Shown: positions 17,052-26,757 of the stretch, piece by piece | Numbering within the stretch: the stretch's first letter is position 1 | How the letters are laid out: every line of letters starts with the position of its first letter | NCBI RefSeq assembly: GCF_001700435.1 | Contig: NZ_LYPC01000028.1 | Coordinates: 196,288 to 260,287 of the forward strand | Direction of reading: 5' to 3' | Length of the DNA: 64,000 bases | From: Paenibacillus pectinilyticus | Lineage (GTDB): Bacteria > Bacillota > Bacilli > Paenibacillales > NBRC-103111 | The notes under the pieces: model-generated | The model's input: only the letters and a program-made list of their open reading frames with translations | What the model was told of the DNA's origin: nothing | Database searches by the model: none | Position numbers and translations under genes: made by a program

Positions 17052-19088
17052 CTATGGAGTCACTTCAATCTCGGCAAATTGCAACAGATAATCGGTCCCT
17101 ACATTATCGAGACTCGTTGCATAAATACGAATGCGATCTGTCGTATCGGATGATCCCCACGTGAAGGTTTGAGGCGTACTGCCGGGATTTGGATAGCTCG
17201 TTTTCGTTACCCGTGTTAACCATGTCGAGCCGTTCCATACTTGAATTTGGAAATTAACAGGGAACCCTTCTCCTGCTGTTCCAGTGCCTGTTCTTGGATA
17301 CAAGATAACTTTGGAGAACGTTTTGGCTGTTGCCCCCAAATCTAACTCAATCCATTCCGTATGATTCGTCGTGAGACCAACTTGGCTCGTGAAGCCAGAT
17401 GTACCCAGAATCGATAACCGCTGTCCATCCACAACATGGAGCTTCGACCAACTCGACGCTTCATACGCACTAGATGAAGTAACAGTGGAGTTGAGCGCAT
17501 AATTCACAGGTACACCTGAAATCCCTGCTCCGTTATAAGCCCCTCTATTCACCGCCCCGCTTGATACCGCATTTCCCCAATAATCTGAGGTTCCCATGGA
17601 TGCCGCACTCGTGTAGGTACCACTAGCTAATGCCGGCGATCCCGCCCGCAGCTTGTAACCATCCACGCTAGTTAATCCAATTGCCCCCGAAGCGGGCCCA
17701 ACTAGGCCTGGATCTGTTGTCAGTTTATGCGCATCAGCAGGCTCACCGGTCGGATGATTACCATAGAAGATATTATAATCAAACACAGCACTTGGCATGG
17801 TTGGATACGACGTCGTACCCGCAACATAGAAAATATTATTATATACGTAGGCCGTATCCGGTATGGTCGTCGTCCCGTAAGGTCTAAACATCGGGACCGT
17901 ATCTCCTTTGGCAATATAAATCGTATTGTTGTTAATATCCGTCTTATCCGCACCTGGAGGAAAGCCGGGTTGCCCGATATGGAAGATCCCCTTCTGATCA
18001 TTCTGCGATATGTTGTATCGAACCTTCGCATCATTAATATCCGCCGTCGTGGCTGATTCACAGATGAGAATAAACCCGCCTGCATTATCATGGCTATAGT
18101 TATATTGAACAGTCGTATGATTCGTGCCCAAATCCACATCGAACCCTTCACCATCCAGCGTCGCCTTCTCGTTATACACTTCATTAAATTGGAACGTCGT
18201 GTAATCCGAAATCGCATTCCAAATACCAACGGACGCCTTGTTACTGTAGCCTGTTGTATTCGGATCACTGCTGTTTGCCCGTGCCCCACTGTCATAAACA
18301 ACATTGTTCTGGACCATTACATTGGATGTAATGAAATTCAGAATCCCGTCACCGCCGGAATCGCGGATCGTATTGTTCTGTATCGTAATATTCGTCGATT
18401 TGGTTTCCAACAACCAATCTGGCGGGCCGCCTTCCTGCCAAGATGGGCCTACAAAAATACCGACACGATCCACCACGTAGATGTTGTTATTTTCGATCAC
18501 AACGTCGTTCCAATAGGAACCATCCATTTTGGCCGTTACCGTAATGCCGCCATTTGTGCCATAAAAACCAGCTGTAACCCCATTGACATCATGAACGACA
18601 TTGCTGCCAACATAAATATGCGAGAGCAGTCCCGCCGTCTCGTTCACAACCCGAATGCCTACATACTGATCGCGGGTAGTTCCTGTGTTCGTCACTTCCA
18701 GATTGCGAATTTCCCAGTACTGTTGATTGTATAAGTACACTGCCCCCTGCGTATTTCCTCCGCCATTAATAATCGGCTTGCTCCCTGTACCATACTGATC
18801 AATTTGAATGGGACTGCCACTTACTCCAGAACCCTTGGGATAGAGTTGACCGTTCCAAACACCGCCAGCTTTGAATAAAATACGATCACCCTGCTGAAAG
18901 GTCACACCGTTTACCTTCGCGAGCGTTTTCCATGCCGCACCTGTGCTTGTACCCGCATTCGTATCACTACCGCTGGTGGAATCCACATAATACGTTGTGC
19001 TTGCCGCCTTTACTTCCTTCGACAGCCCCAGTCCCATCATACTGAACACCAGCGTCAAAACCATGGCTAATAAGGATAAGCGCTTCAT
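17052..19088 (-). CDS. Secreted right-handed beta-helix protein with F5/8 type C-like domain (copy B)
   Basis: The layout matches the downstream copy: signal peptide (MKRLSLLAMVLTLVFSMMGL, likely cut after VKA), beta-helix (about 35-525) and an F5/8 type C-like C-terminal domain. Long stretches are identical between the copies, for example AGGVWNGQLYPKGSGVSGSP and NQQYWEIRNLEVTNTG. I start it at ATG 19088, because GAAAGGGGAAC precedes it; the frame extends 8 codons further without a better site. It lies 59 bp after the SurA-like gene, which may act as its folding helper. The substrate is unknown; the neighbouring GH88 and GH78 enzymes suggest an acidic, rhamnose-containing polysaccharide. Confidence 0.88.
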   Translation of the reverse strand: MKRLSLLAMVLTLVFSMMGLGLSKEVKAASTTYYVDSTSGSDTNAGTSTGAAWKTLAKVNGVTFQQGDRILFKAGGVWNGQLYPKGSGVSGSPIQIDQYGTGSKPIINGGGNTQGAVYLYNQQYWEIRNLEVTNTGTTRDQYVGIRVVNETAGLLSHIYVGSNVVHDVNGVTAGFYGTNGGITVTAKMDGSYWNDVVIENNNIYVVDRVGIFVGPSWQEGGPPDWLLETKSTNITIQNNTIRDSGGDGILNFITSNVMVQNNVVYDSGARANSSDPNTTGYSNKASVGIWNAISDYTTFQFNEVYNEKATLDGEGFDVDLGTNHTTVQYNYSHDNAGGFILICESATTADINDAKVRYNISQNDQKGIFHIGQPGFPPGADKTDINNNTIYIAKGDTVPMFRPYGTTTIPDTAYVYNNIFYVAGTTSYPTMPSAVFDYNIFYGNHPTGEPADAHKLTTDPGLVGPASGAIGLTSVDGYKLRAGSPALASGTYTSAASMGTSDYWGNAVSSGAVNRGAYNGAGISGVPVNYALNSTVTSSSAYEASSWSKLHVVDGQRLSILGTSGFTSQVGLTTNHTEWIELDLGATAKTFSKVILYPRTGTGTAGEGFPVNFQIQVWNGSTWLTRVTKTSYPNPGSTPQTFTWGSSDTTDRIRIYATSLDNVGTDYLLQFAEIEVTP

Positions 19089-19147
19089 AAATAGTTCCCC
19101 TTTCTCTTTCATGCTTTCTCGATTCTCGAATTCCCGGCTTCACGTTT

Positions 19148-19918
19148 TCACGACTTTACATCCACATCGGCATACACTCGTTCTTGAACCTCAACATTCG
19201 CATGACGAATCAAATCGTCTACATAGGCTGCATACTTCTCGTCCACATAGCGCTGCTTAACTTGTGCCTTCTGATCGTCATAAGTGGCATTTCCCTGATC
19301 CGATCCCTTAACCGATACTTCATAAAAAGCTTTCAACTTAGCTTCCGTTGCATCCAGCTCCTTCTCCGCCAATACCTGCTTCAACTTGATCACCGCATTG
19401 CTCATCAAATAGGCGAAATAATCATGCTCCCCTACCTGAATAGGTCCGTAAATGGGCTCCTTCTTCTGAATGGCTGCCTTTCGTCTGGCGTTCTCGTCTG
19501 CCAGATTTCGCAGAAAGGTCGCATAGCTAATATCTGCCACTATACCTTTCTCTTGCATGACGATTTGCTGAACTTTCACCTTCACCTCAGCATCGAGCGC
19601 GCGTTGCTTAATCATCTCTAGCGGAACTTCGCCATCATGGGAAGTCACCCAGAAATCAGCCCCATCCTCCACACCATACTTTTTGTGAAAATAATTGAAT
19701 ACCCCGGCTCGCTCCGCAGCAATTTGCTGCTTAAACTCACTAACTTCGACGGGCACACCATTGACGGTTGCTACAATCGCATCTGAGCCTACAGTCTGCC
19801 GAATGGGATTCATCGAAGCTGTTGCGGTCAGCAGTACGATACCAGCCACAAGCACTGAAACTGCCACCCAGAAACCTCGTGCTAGAAGGATTTGATATTT
19901 CCCCATTCTCCTCGTCAT
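19148..19918 (-). CDS. SurA/PrsA N-terminal-like exported foldase without a PPIase domain
   Basis: The 256-residue protein has one N-terminal membrane anchor (GFWVAVSVLVAGIVLLTATA), no lipobox, and then the SurA-N pattern DAIVATVNGVPVEVSEFKQQIAAER. Long charged helices follow. I see no parvulin PPIase core, which would need roughly 90 more residues with conserved histidines. It probably works as a membrane-tethered chaperone for secreted proteins; the two beta-helix proteins directly downstream are the natural clients. ATG 19918 has GGAGGTG at good spacing. Confidence 0.8.
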   Translation of the reverse strand: MTRRMGKYQILLARGFWVAVSVLVAGIVLLTATASMNPIRQTVGSDAIVATVNGVPVEVSEFKQQIAAERAGVFNYFHKKYGVEDGADFWVTSHDGEVPLEMIKQRALDAEVKVKVQQIVMQEKGIVADISYATFLRNLADENARRKAAIQKKEPIYGPIQVGEHDYFAYLMSNAVIKLKQVLAEKELDATEAKLKAFYEVSVKGSDQGNATYDDQKAQVKQRYVDEKYAAYVDDLIRHANVEVQERVYADVDVKS

Positions 19919-20195
19919 TTTTCACCTCCATGTTCGGTTCATTTCTTACGGATGACTCTGCTTCACACTCCCACCAATTACCTTGCACCCTGTATATCTA
20001 CAAAGAAAAAGCGAGCTCTCTACATGACGTTACAGATGACGCGGTTATAAAAACCTTTAAATCGCGTTTTCTCAGCATGTAGATGACTCACTTCTCTTTA
20101 CTTTCATTTTACCTGTTTTGTCATGCTATTTCCGTCCCACAATATTGACTTTCGGGTAGGAAATAAAGCTGTTTTAAGCGGGCGTGGTTCCCAAT

Positions 20196-22007
20196 TTACG
20201 TTTTCGTCTCCAAAATTGACAACTCATCGCTCACCTTCGGCAATCGGATCGACACCGTTGTCCCCGATACAGCCCCGTTTCTCACTTGAAGTCCATAGTT
20301 ATCACCAAAAATAAGTTTAATTCGTTGATTGACGTTGGGTAAACCAATGTGTTTGCCCACGAGGTCGTGCTCTTGCGCGAAGCCTTCATTTAATTGCCGC
20401 ATCTTCTCTGCGTCCATGCCGACACCATCGTCACTCACTTCAATGACAATATCATCGCCAATGCTCTTGCCTTCAATACGAATCGTTCCTTGATAACGTT
20501 TGGGCTTCATCCCATGCAGCACAGCATTCTCAAGCAGCGGTTGCAAAATGAGCTGGACGATTTTGTACGGGAGAATTTCCTCGTCGATCGCCCATTGAAC
20601 GATGATTTTATTTTTATAGCGATACTCGATAATATCTAAATACTTGCGTGCATGTTCGATTTCACTCTCGATCACAATCAGATGACTATCCGAATCCGTA
20701 CTTAACCGCATCAGATCGGACAGGGAGGAAAGCATATGCGACACTTCGTTGTTTCCGCCCGTTAAGCGGATAGCCATCCACTTTATTGTATCGAGCGTAT
20801 TGAACAGGAAATGCGGATTAATCTGCGCCTGCAGCGCCAACGATCGAGCTTTGCTCAACAGCACCATACGCCGTTCGAGTTCTCCTTCAAGCTCATGTTG
20901 GGAGTTGATATTCATCGTGATATTAGACAGAATAAATCGCAGTTCGTTACGCTCTCTCATCGTGCTTCCTAGCGCCTTCGAAGAGACGTCAAAGATCGAC
21001 ATGATCTGTTTCACTGGCGAGAACGTACGCTTAGATATCAGAAAGGAAACAACAATAATGACAATCATACCGACAGCGGCAAAAATCGTCATGAAATTAC
21101 GCAGACCAATCATCTTCTCATTGTAGTGATTAATGGGCAGCAACAGCACATATCGCCAATCGTATTGCTCCGATTTGGCGACGGAGACGACATATTGGAT
21201 CCCGCCAATCGTCTCTATGCTCGATTTGGACGCCGACTCCCCTAACGGAAGGTTCGTGAGGAACTGATTTTTCTTCGCATCCGTGAACAGCTCGCTTCGC
21301 GTATCACTAAATACAATTTGATCCGAATCATCAACAATAAATAGTCTCTCCTCTAAGTTGGAGCGTTTGCGGCCAATTACTTCACCTAGCTTTTCTACGT
21401 CAATATTGACGACAACAGCACCGTACTTCTCTTGATAATAGATGTACATCGGACGAATTAGCGAAATATAGTATGGATAACTATTGGCCCGCCTTCTAGC
21501 CATTACGCTGGGATTATTGTCCGCTCTTTTCATATAGCTTGAATACCAAGACTTGTCATCAATCGTGTCCAAAGGACCGGTCTGATAATTATTTGAGATC
21601 AAATACTTGTTGCGCTCGGAGTAAATATAGATCGAATCAATATAATTGTACGTGCTGCTCAGGCTAATAATATAATTGTTTAGGCGTGTATACAACGTAT
21701 TCGCAATTTGACCTGGATCAGCAGCGAATACAAACTGAACCGCATCGTCCTGCAGCGTCAGCATGGTCGCCATGCGGTCGGTTTGCTCGAAAACCGTGTC
21801 CACCACGTCACGTAATCGGGAGAGGGAATTGAGGTTCACAGAACTAATTTCCTCCCGGACAATACCGTTCATTTGATAATAGACGGCGAGCCCCATACCT
21901 GCGAATGGCACGACAGTAAGCAAGAAGATGAGAAGCAGGTTCTTAATAAATAAACTTTGAAATTTATAGTTACGAATATAGTAGAGAAGCCCAGTTTTTT
22001 TCACCAT
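20196..22007 (-). CDS. YesM-type sensor histidine kinase
   Basis: This 603-residue kinase has a transmembrane helix near the N-terminus (SLFIKNLLLIFLLTVVPFAG), a large extracellular Cache-like sensor (about 45-290), a second helix (FMTIFAAVGMIVIIVVSFLI) and a HAMP-like linker. The His_kinase domain has the phosphorylation box QINPHFLFNTLDTIKWMA, and a HATPase_c domain has LILQPLLENAVLHG and DDGVGMD. YesM-type kinases sense extracellular sugar-related cues and pair with YesN-type regulators. Its start overlaps the regulator stop (TAATG), so the pair is translationally coupled. It probably controls the neighbouring polysaccharide genes. Confidence 0.95.
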   Translation of the reverse strand: MVKKTGLLYYIRNYKFQSLFIKNLLLIFLLTVVPFAGMGLAVYYQMNGIVREEISSVNLNSLSRLRDVVDTVFEQTDRMATMLTLQDDAVQFVFAADPGQIANTLYTRLNNYIISLSSTYNYIDSIYIYSERNKYLISNNYQTGPLDTIDDKSWYSSYMKRADNNPSVMARRRANSYPYYISLIRPMYIYYQEKYGAVVVNIDVEKLGEVIGRKRSNLEERLFIVDDSDQIVFSDTRSELFTDAKKNQFLTNLPLGESASKSSIETIGGIQYVVSVAKSEQYDWRYVLLLPINHYNEKMIGLRNFMTIFAAVGMIVIIVVSFLISKRTFSPVKQIMSIFDVSSKALGSTMRERNELRFILSNITMNINSQHELEGELERRMVLLSKARSLALQAQINPHFLFNTLDTIKWMAIRLTGGNNEVSHMLSSLSDLMRLSTDSDSHLIVIESEIEHARKYLDIIEYRYKNKIIVQWAIDEEILPYKIVQLILQPLLENAVLHGMKPKRYQGTIRIEGKSIGDDIVIEVSDDGVGMDAEKMRQLNEGFAQEHDLVGKHIGLPNVNQRIKLIFGDNYGLQVRNGAVSGTTVSIRLPKVSDELSILETKT

Positions 22008-23584
22008 TAGCTACCTATAAGGGCATTACGGCAATATTCCTTGGGCGTGCTGCCTGTCATCTTTTTAAACACACGATTGAAATATTTACTGTTCGGATAG
22101 CCCACTTTTTGCCCAACCTCGTAGATTTTAAATTTGTTCGTACGCAGAAGCTCAATCGCTTCTTCCACGCGAATCTGCGTCAAATAATCCGTGAAATTCA
22201 GCCCCGTATACTGTTTAAATAACCGACAGAAATACACAGGATTCAAGAAGACGAAGTCCGCCACGCTATCCAGAGACAAGTCTTCATGAAAGTGAGTTCG
22301 AATATATTGCTGTGCCTTCGCGATGATGCTATTCGATGAGCTAATCTTGTGCGGAGCGGTCGTTTTCATTACTTCTTCCAACGTATTCTTACTAAGGTGC
22401 AGGATTTCATTCCGATCACTCGTATTCATATCGTGGCTGGTGATTTTGCCCGTGAGCTCTTTCACATCGATGCCTTCCTGGGCAAATGTTCGGCCGACGA
22501 CAGCGAATAAGTCTTTAATCAGACGATGGGTAAAACTGCTAGGAAGACCCTCGAACTCCTCCATAAAATGATCAAGCAGACTCTCCGCCTCTACGGCATT
22601 GCCTTCCAGAATATTCGACATGAACAGCTTATACTTCTCGACCAGTTGGTCATATTCGTGCTCCGCTAACCGCAGCTTGCCGTTCGCATCTTCGCGCACC
22701 AGCTTCAATTGTTGTGTGTACGTAGCAAGCTCCAGCAAATTGCCGTATCTGGATTCGATCCTTGCCTCGAAGGTTAAATGAAAACTAGCCGCGATAGCCG
22801 CCTTAATTTTGCCCAATTGGAGATGAATTGCATCGGTTGCCACTTCCTCCTCCATACCTGGCTCCCACACCGCTACAACCTTAAACCCGTGCGAGGCAAT
22901 GTTCAGCGGAAAATACTGAATCACCTGCTGCTGCTTAAGAAACATCGTCCCAATCGCCTGCTGAATGCGCTCCTTCGCGCTGCTTGACCCAAAGTCCGCT
23001 TGTCCCTGAAGTTTGACCTCAATATCAATGAGACAGCAACAATTAGCTATCGCAATAGGCAGGGAGAGCAAATCGATTCTACGCTTAATCTCATCTGGAT
23101 GACGCAGTGCTCCCATGAGCAGGTCGGTCCAAAATTGATCCCGAAATAGCGGCATTAACGCTTGGGACAATTGTTTATCCATCTGTTGCTCGCGCATAAC
23201 CGCTTGCTCTTCATCCAGCTTCTCCTTGATGTTCTCGAAGACTTGTTGAATCTGTTCCAATTGTGCTGGTTTCAACAGGTAATGCTGTACATTATATTGA
23301 ATGGCCTGTTGGGCAAATTCGAACTCTTTGTATCCGCTTACAATTACTACTTTCGTCTTCGGTTTGTTCTCGTAAATATATTGGGCAAGTTGTAGCCCCG
23401 TGACCTCGGCCATAATAATATCCGTCAGCACAACATCAACATCATGATGCTTCAAATAGTCAATGGCATCCTGCCCGTCTTCGAAATCAGCCTTCATGTC
23501 GAATCCGATCTCTTGCCATGGAATGAAATCTACAAGTCCCTTGCGAATGATTTCTTCATCGTCCAGAATGATTAATTTGTACAT
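22007..23584 (-). CDS. YesN-type response regulator with AraC DNA-binding domain
   Basis: It has an N-terminal receiver (about 1-125) with the acidic pair in LIILDDEE, the phospho-acceptor in DVVLTDIIM and the lysine in YLLKPAQ. A long middle region follows, then a C-terminal AraC/XylS domain (about 420-525) with two helix-turn-helices (SLDSVADFVFLNPVYFCRLF and YEVGQKVGYPNSKYFNRVF). It is transcribed immediately before its kinase. I start at ATG 23584; GTG 23587 is one codon earlier. The 217-bp gap upstream of it suggests its own promoter, separate from the heparinase gene. Confidence 0.95.
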   Translation of the reverse strand: MYKLIILDDEEIIRKGLVDFIPWQEIGFDMKADFEDGQDAIDYLKHHDVDVVLTDIIMAEVTGLQLAQYIYENKPKTKVVIVSGYKEFEFAQQAIQYNVQHYLLKPAQLEQIQQVFENIKEKLDEEQAVMREQQMDKQLSQALMPLFRDQFWTDLLMGALRHPDEIKRRIDLLSLPIAIANCCCLIDIEVKLQGQADFGSSSAKERIQQAIGTMFLKQQQVIQYFPLNIASHGFKVVAVWEPGMEEEVATDAIHLQLGKIKAAIAASFHLTFEARIESRYGNLLELATYTQQLKLVREDANGKLRLAEHEYDQLVEKYKLFMSNILEGNAVEAESLLDHFMEEFEGLPSSFTHRLIKDLFAVVGRTFAQEGIDVKELTGKITSHDMNTSDRNEILHLSKNTLEEVMKTTAPHKISSSNSIIAKAQQYIRTHFHEDLSLDSVADFVFLNPVYFCRLFKQYTGLNFTDYLTQIRVEEAIELLRTNKFKIYEVGQKVGYPNSKYFNRVFKKMTGSTPKEYCRNALIGS

Positions 23585-23803
23585 CACGCAGGCCCCCTGG
23601 CTCTATATCTGATATCTTGTACTTTCAACAGCGAACCGCATATCCCTTCTGTGCCAGATGAGAAAAAGCCATCCCCATTGCTAGCTAGGATAGCTTCTGT
23701 TATATAGCAACTATATCATGACTGCTTGGGGGGCCATAGATCACAATCTTTACTTTTAGTTTCGAAAATTAACTTCGTACACCTACTACGGAAATAAGTC
23801 TCC

Positions 23804-25624
23804 TCACCCTTGGGTTTCTATCCAAATATTAACTTTCCCTGCCTTACCCTTTTGCAGCAGTGTCAGATCAATGAGGTAAACCGTCTTGTGTTCTCCAAGA
23901 TGATTGCTGAATATATCTTGTGAACATTCGGCTGATAGTTGACCAGCATCGTAGGTTAGATCCGCATGGGCGTGAGAGCCCTGAATCCGAACTCGGCCTG
24001 GCTCCACCTCAGTCGGCTCTTGAAAGGTAACGAATCGTTCAACGAAACAATTGATTGTTTGGAGGGAAGTAAAGGAGTCGGTGATTCCCAGTGAGATAGG
24101 ACCCTTCTTCTTAAAAAGAAACCGACGTCGCATACTAGTCAGCTCCGGAATGTCGTAAGCGTTCGCTAGCTCAAGCTCGAACACGTCCTGCTCAGGTGTA
24201 GACACCGCTTCTACCACTTGCGCTGAAAACCTTGGCCCCGCCGATTGAAAGGTACCGTTCACGATGGGAACCGAGTGTCCACGCGACGTTGTCCCAATGA
24301 ATTGATACCGAGATGTTACACCGTATTCCTTCGTATATTCCCCTGCGCCCAGATCCGCAAGCAGCGTTTCGCCATTCACTTGAAACACAAAATGCCCAAG
24401 ATCATTATGATTATGAAACTCGCCATTATGGCCCCCTTTGGCCGCAAAACCAGCTTTGTGCTCGCCGCTGCCTGATCGGCTGACCACGACCTGCGTCTCT
24501 GGGAAATAATGAAAGGCTTCTTCGCGCAGCGTTTCGCCGATTTCGGGATCACTCCAGACGAAGGAGCGCACGATTTGCCCCCACCTGTAACAATGATCAT
24601 CTTGGAAGCGCATTGCATAGTGCGGAGAAGGAACTTCTACCTCCGCATACGTACGATGAAGTCGGTGCGTCAAGCCAATACTGTATCGGTAGCCCGGGAT
24701 GCAATCGGCAAAATTGACGACCTGATCGCGACTTAAATAGCTCTTCTGCTGGAAAAGCGCGATCCGGCGGATTTTCTCCACTTGCATCAGGTCCATTCGG
24801 CCGCCTGATCTTTCTTTGAGCAGCTCCGCATACATAACGAAATAACCGAAGCCGTAATTCCAATACATGACGCCCTCGCAGCAGGCTCCATCATCCAGAT
24901 AGCCCCCGATGAAGCAAGCCATTCCTGCTGTCGTCCGCTCCAGTATGGCGGCTAACTTAGCCTCATCTTTGATTAGATACATAGCCGCCATCCCAATGGC
25001 GCCCGAGCAGACAGCCGTCCAGTTCGAGCCTTCTGTTTCCCAGTAAAAGGCGCGCTTCGCGTAGGCGGAGAATACTCGGTCCTCCACCTCATGAGCGATC
25101 CGATGGACAACTGCCTCGGCCAGCTTATCCTTCAGTAAACTCGCTATTTCAGCGAGGTAAAACGCCGTTTCCGCTGCAAAAAGCTCCACCATATAGCGGT
25201 GACTCCCTACATTTTTGCCAACAAGGGATTTCCCATCCAAATGAGCGGGCAAGCTCCAAGTAAACTCATCACAGATCGCCCAGATGATATCTTCGAGCGC
25301 CCTGATATGCCGTTCCTCGCCATAAGCAAGGGATAGTATGGCATAGGCGGACAGCTTCTGCCTTCTATGAAAGTACGCTTTCTCGTATGCTAAACGCGTG
25401 CCTGTATCATCATATAGCCGATACAGGGAAAAGGATATCGCAGGTGTATAAGGAGGAAATTGCTTTTCCGCTTCCACCACCTCATCCAGCATCGATTTAT
25501 AGAAGGGAGAGCTTGGCATCTCCCGCCATTTGTCACGGTTACGAGCTTCTGGCAACAACAAGCGTTCTCCACCTTCTTCTGCCCCATAAATCAAGGCTGT
25601 ATAGAGCTCTTCCTGAGTCATCAT
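23804..25624 (-). CDS. Heparinase II/III-family polysaccharide lyase
   Basis: The 606-residue protein has an all-alpha toroid N-terminal half (for example AYAILSLAYGEERHIRALEDIIWAICDEF, then NWTAVCSGAIGMAAMYL). A beta-sandwich half follows with the family signature GGHNGEFHNHNDLGHFVFQV and ADLGAGEYTKEYG. No signal peptide is visible, so it probably acts inside the cell on imported oligosaccharides. Its start overlaps the GH88 stop by 4 bp (ATGA). The family cleaves uronic-acid polymers by beta-elimination, leaving unsaturated uronates, the substrate of the GH88 enzyme next to it. Confidence 0.9.
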   Translation of the reverse strand: MMTQEELYTALIYGAEEGGERLLLPEARNRDKWREMPSSPFYKSMLDEVVEAEKQFPPYTPAISFSLYRLYDDTGTRLAYEKAYFHRRQKLSAYAILSLAYGEERHIRALEDIIWAICDEFTWSLPAHLDGKSLVGKNVGSHRYMVELFAAETAFYLAEIASLLKDKLAEAVVHRIAHEVEDRVFSAYAKRAFYWETEGSNWTAVCSGAIGMAAMYLIKDEAKLAAILERTTAGMACFIGGYLDDGACCEGVMYWNYGFGYFVMYAELLKERSGGRMDLMQVEKIRRIALFQQKSYLSRDQVVNFADCIPGYRYSIGLTHRLHRTYAEVEVPSPHYAMRFQDDHCYRWGQIVRSFVWSDPEIGETLREEAFHYFPETQVVVSRSGSGEHKAGFAAKGGHNGEFHNHNDLGHFVFQVNGETLLADLGAGEYTKEYGVTSRYQFIGTTSRGHSVPIVNGTFQSAGPRFSAQVVEAVSTPEQDVFELELANAYDIPELTSMRRRFLFKKKGPISLGITDSFTSLQTINCFVERFVTFQEPTEVEPGRVRIQGSHAHADLTYDAGQLSAECSQDIFSNHLGEHKTVYLIDLTLLQKGKAGKVNIWIETQG

Positions 25625-26751
25625 TCGTACCAGTACCCCTTACGTCCCTGTTCCAACCAGATCAGTGCTTCCAGGTAAAAATAATCGCCCCAAATCATGC
25701 AATCATCCGGTGATGAATTGCCTAGCACGCCATAAGATCCATGCTCGAGGAAACCCTGCACCTCATCGTTCGTTGGGCGATAATTCTCCACCAGCGACTG
25801 CATGGAGCGAATCAGGCCATCCTGCAGCATCGCACGCTGAGGGTCATCCGGTGGCAGATGCTCGAGAATTTCAAGGATGCCGCACGCAGCAATCGCCGAT
25901 GCGGAGCTGTCCCGTTTGGTGCCTGGCTCTACGGGTACATCAAAATCCCAGTAAGCAACGGCGTCTTCTGGCAGCCGTTCGATGAAATGAACCGCGAGTT
26001 GCTTCGCTGTCTCGAGATAGGCTTTATTTTGCGTATACGTGTACGAAAGCGCAAATCCGTAAATCCCCCAAGCCTGGCCCCTCGTCCACGTAGAACCATC
26101 CCGGTAGCCTTGGTGTGTGCCACCGCCAATCGCGTCACCGGTCTCCTGATTGAAGAAAAAGGTATGGTAGGAGGAGCCGTCACCGCGTACAAGGAACCGT
26201 CTGCTCTTATCCGCATGCGTGACGGCAATATCGTAATACTTACGATTGCCTGTCTGCTCATATGCCCAGTACAACAGCGGCAAATTCAACATACAATCGA
26301 TAATGATACGCCCGCCATTGATCGGATCGTTTTCGAGTCCCCAAGCTTGAATAAGTTCCGTGGCCGGCCGCCATCGTTTCAACAGCACATCAGCCGCTTC
26401 GAGTGCTAGCCTGCGGGCTTGCTCATCCTTTTCGATCATCCATTGCGCTTTCGCGGATAACGAATACAAGAAACCAATATCGTGATGATCGAGCTTGATA
26501 TTTTGATCTAACCGCTCACGAAAAGACGCTACTGTACGTATCGCTTCGGTACGAAACGTCTCATCGCCGCTATATTCGTAGCAATGCCATAGAATCCCGG
26601 ACCAAAATCCATTGATCCAACAGTTGTTAGGAATCAATTTAAAATGAGGTCCGCCGTCCGTTACTTCCGGGAACAATCCGCCGTACGCGGGAATATTGCG
26701 CCTCGTTTTATCAATCGCATCTTCAATGGCTTGTTTCCATATTGTCGTCAT
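25621..26751 (-). CDS. ugl: GH88 unsaturated glucuronyl hydrolase
   Basis: At 376 residues it closely resembles the unsaturated glucuronyl hydrolase of Bacillus sp. GL1. The region WINGFWSGILWHCYEYSGDE, VASFRERLD and GFLYSLSAKAQWMIEKDE matches that enzyme nearly throughout. The catalytic aspartates known from that enzyme (Asp88 and Asp149) correspond to D91 (HHDIGF) and D152 (RIIIDCMLN) here. It removes 4,5-unsaturated glucuronic acid from oligosaccharides made by lyases. It is cytoplasmic (no signal). It lies 6 bp after the GH78 stop and overlaps the heparinase-family gene, so the three enzymes form one operon. Confidence 0.95.
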   Translation of the reverse strand: MTTIWKQAIEDAIDKTRRNIPAYGGLFPEVTDGGPHFKLIPNNCWINGFWSGILWHCYEYSGDETFRTEAIRTVASFRERLDQNIKLDHHDIGFLYSLSAKAQWMIEKDEQARRLALEAADVLLKRWRPATELIQAWGLENDPINGGRIIIDCMLNLPLLYWAYEQTGNRKYYDIAVTHADKSRRFLVRGDGSSYHTFFFNQETGDAIGGGTHQGYRDGSTWTRGQAWGIYGFALSYTYTQNKAYLETAKQLAVHFIERLPEDAVAYWDFDVPVEPGTKRDSSASAIAACGILEILEHLPPDDPQRAMLQDGLIRSMQSLVENYRPTNDEVQGFLEHGSYGVLGNSSPDDCMIWGDYFYLEALIWLEQGRKGYWYE

Positions 26752-26757
26752 ATAGGC

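Noticed and set aside
19919-20195. Structured leader or riboswitch before the SurA-like gene
   Set aside because: CTACATG/CATGTAG and CGCG/CGCG can pair, but the arms are short and no known riboswitch core is recognisable.
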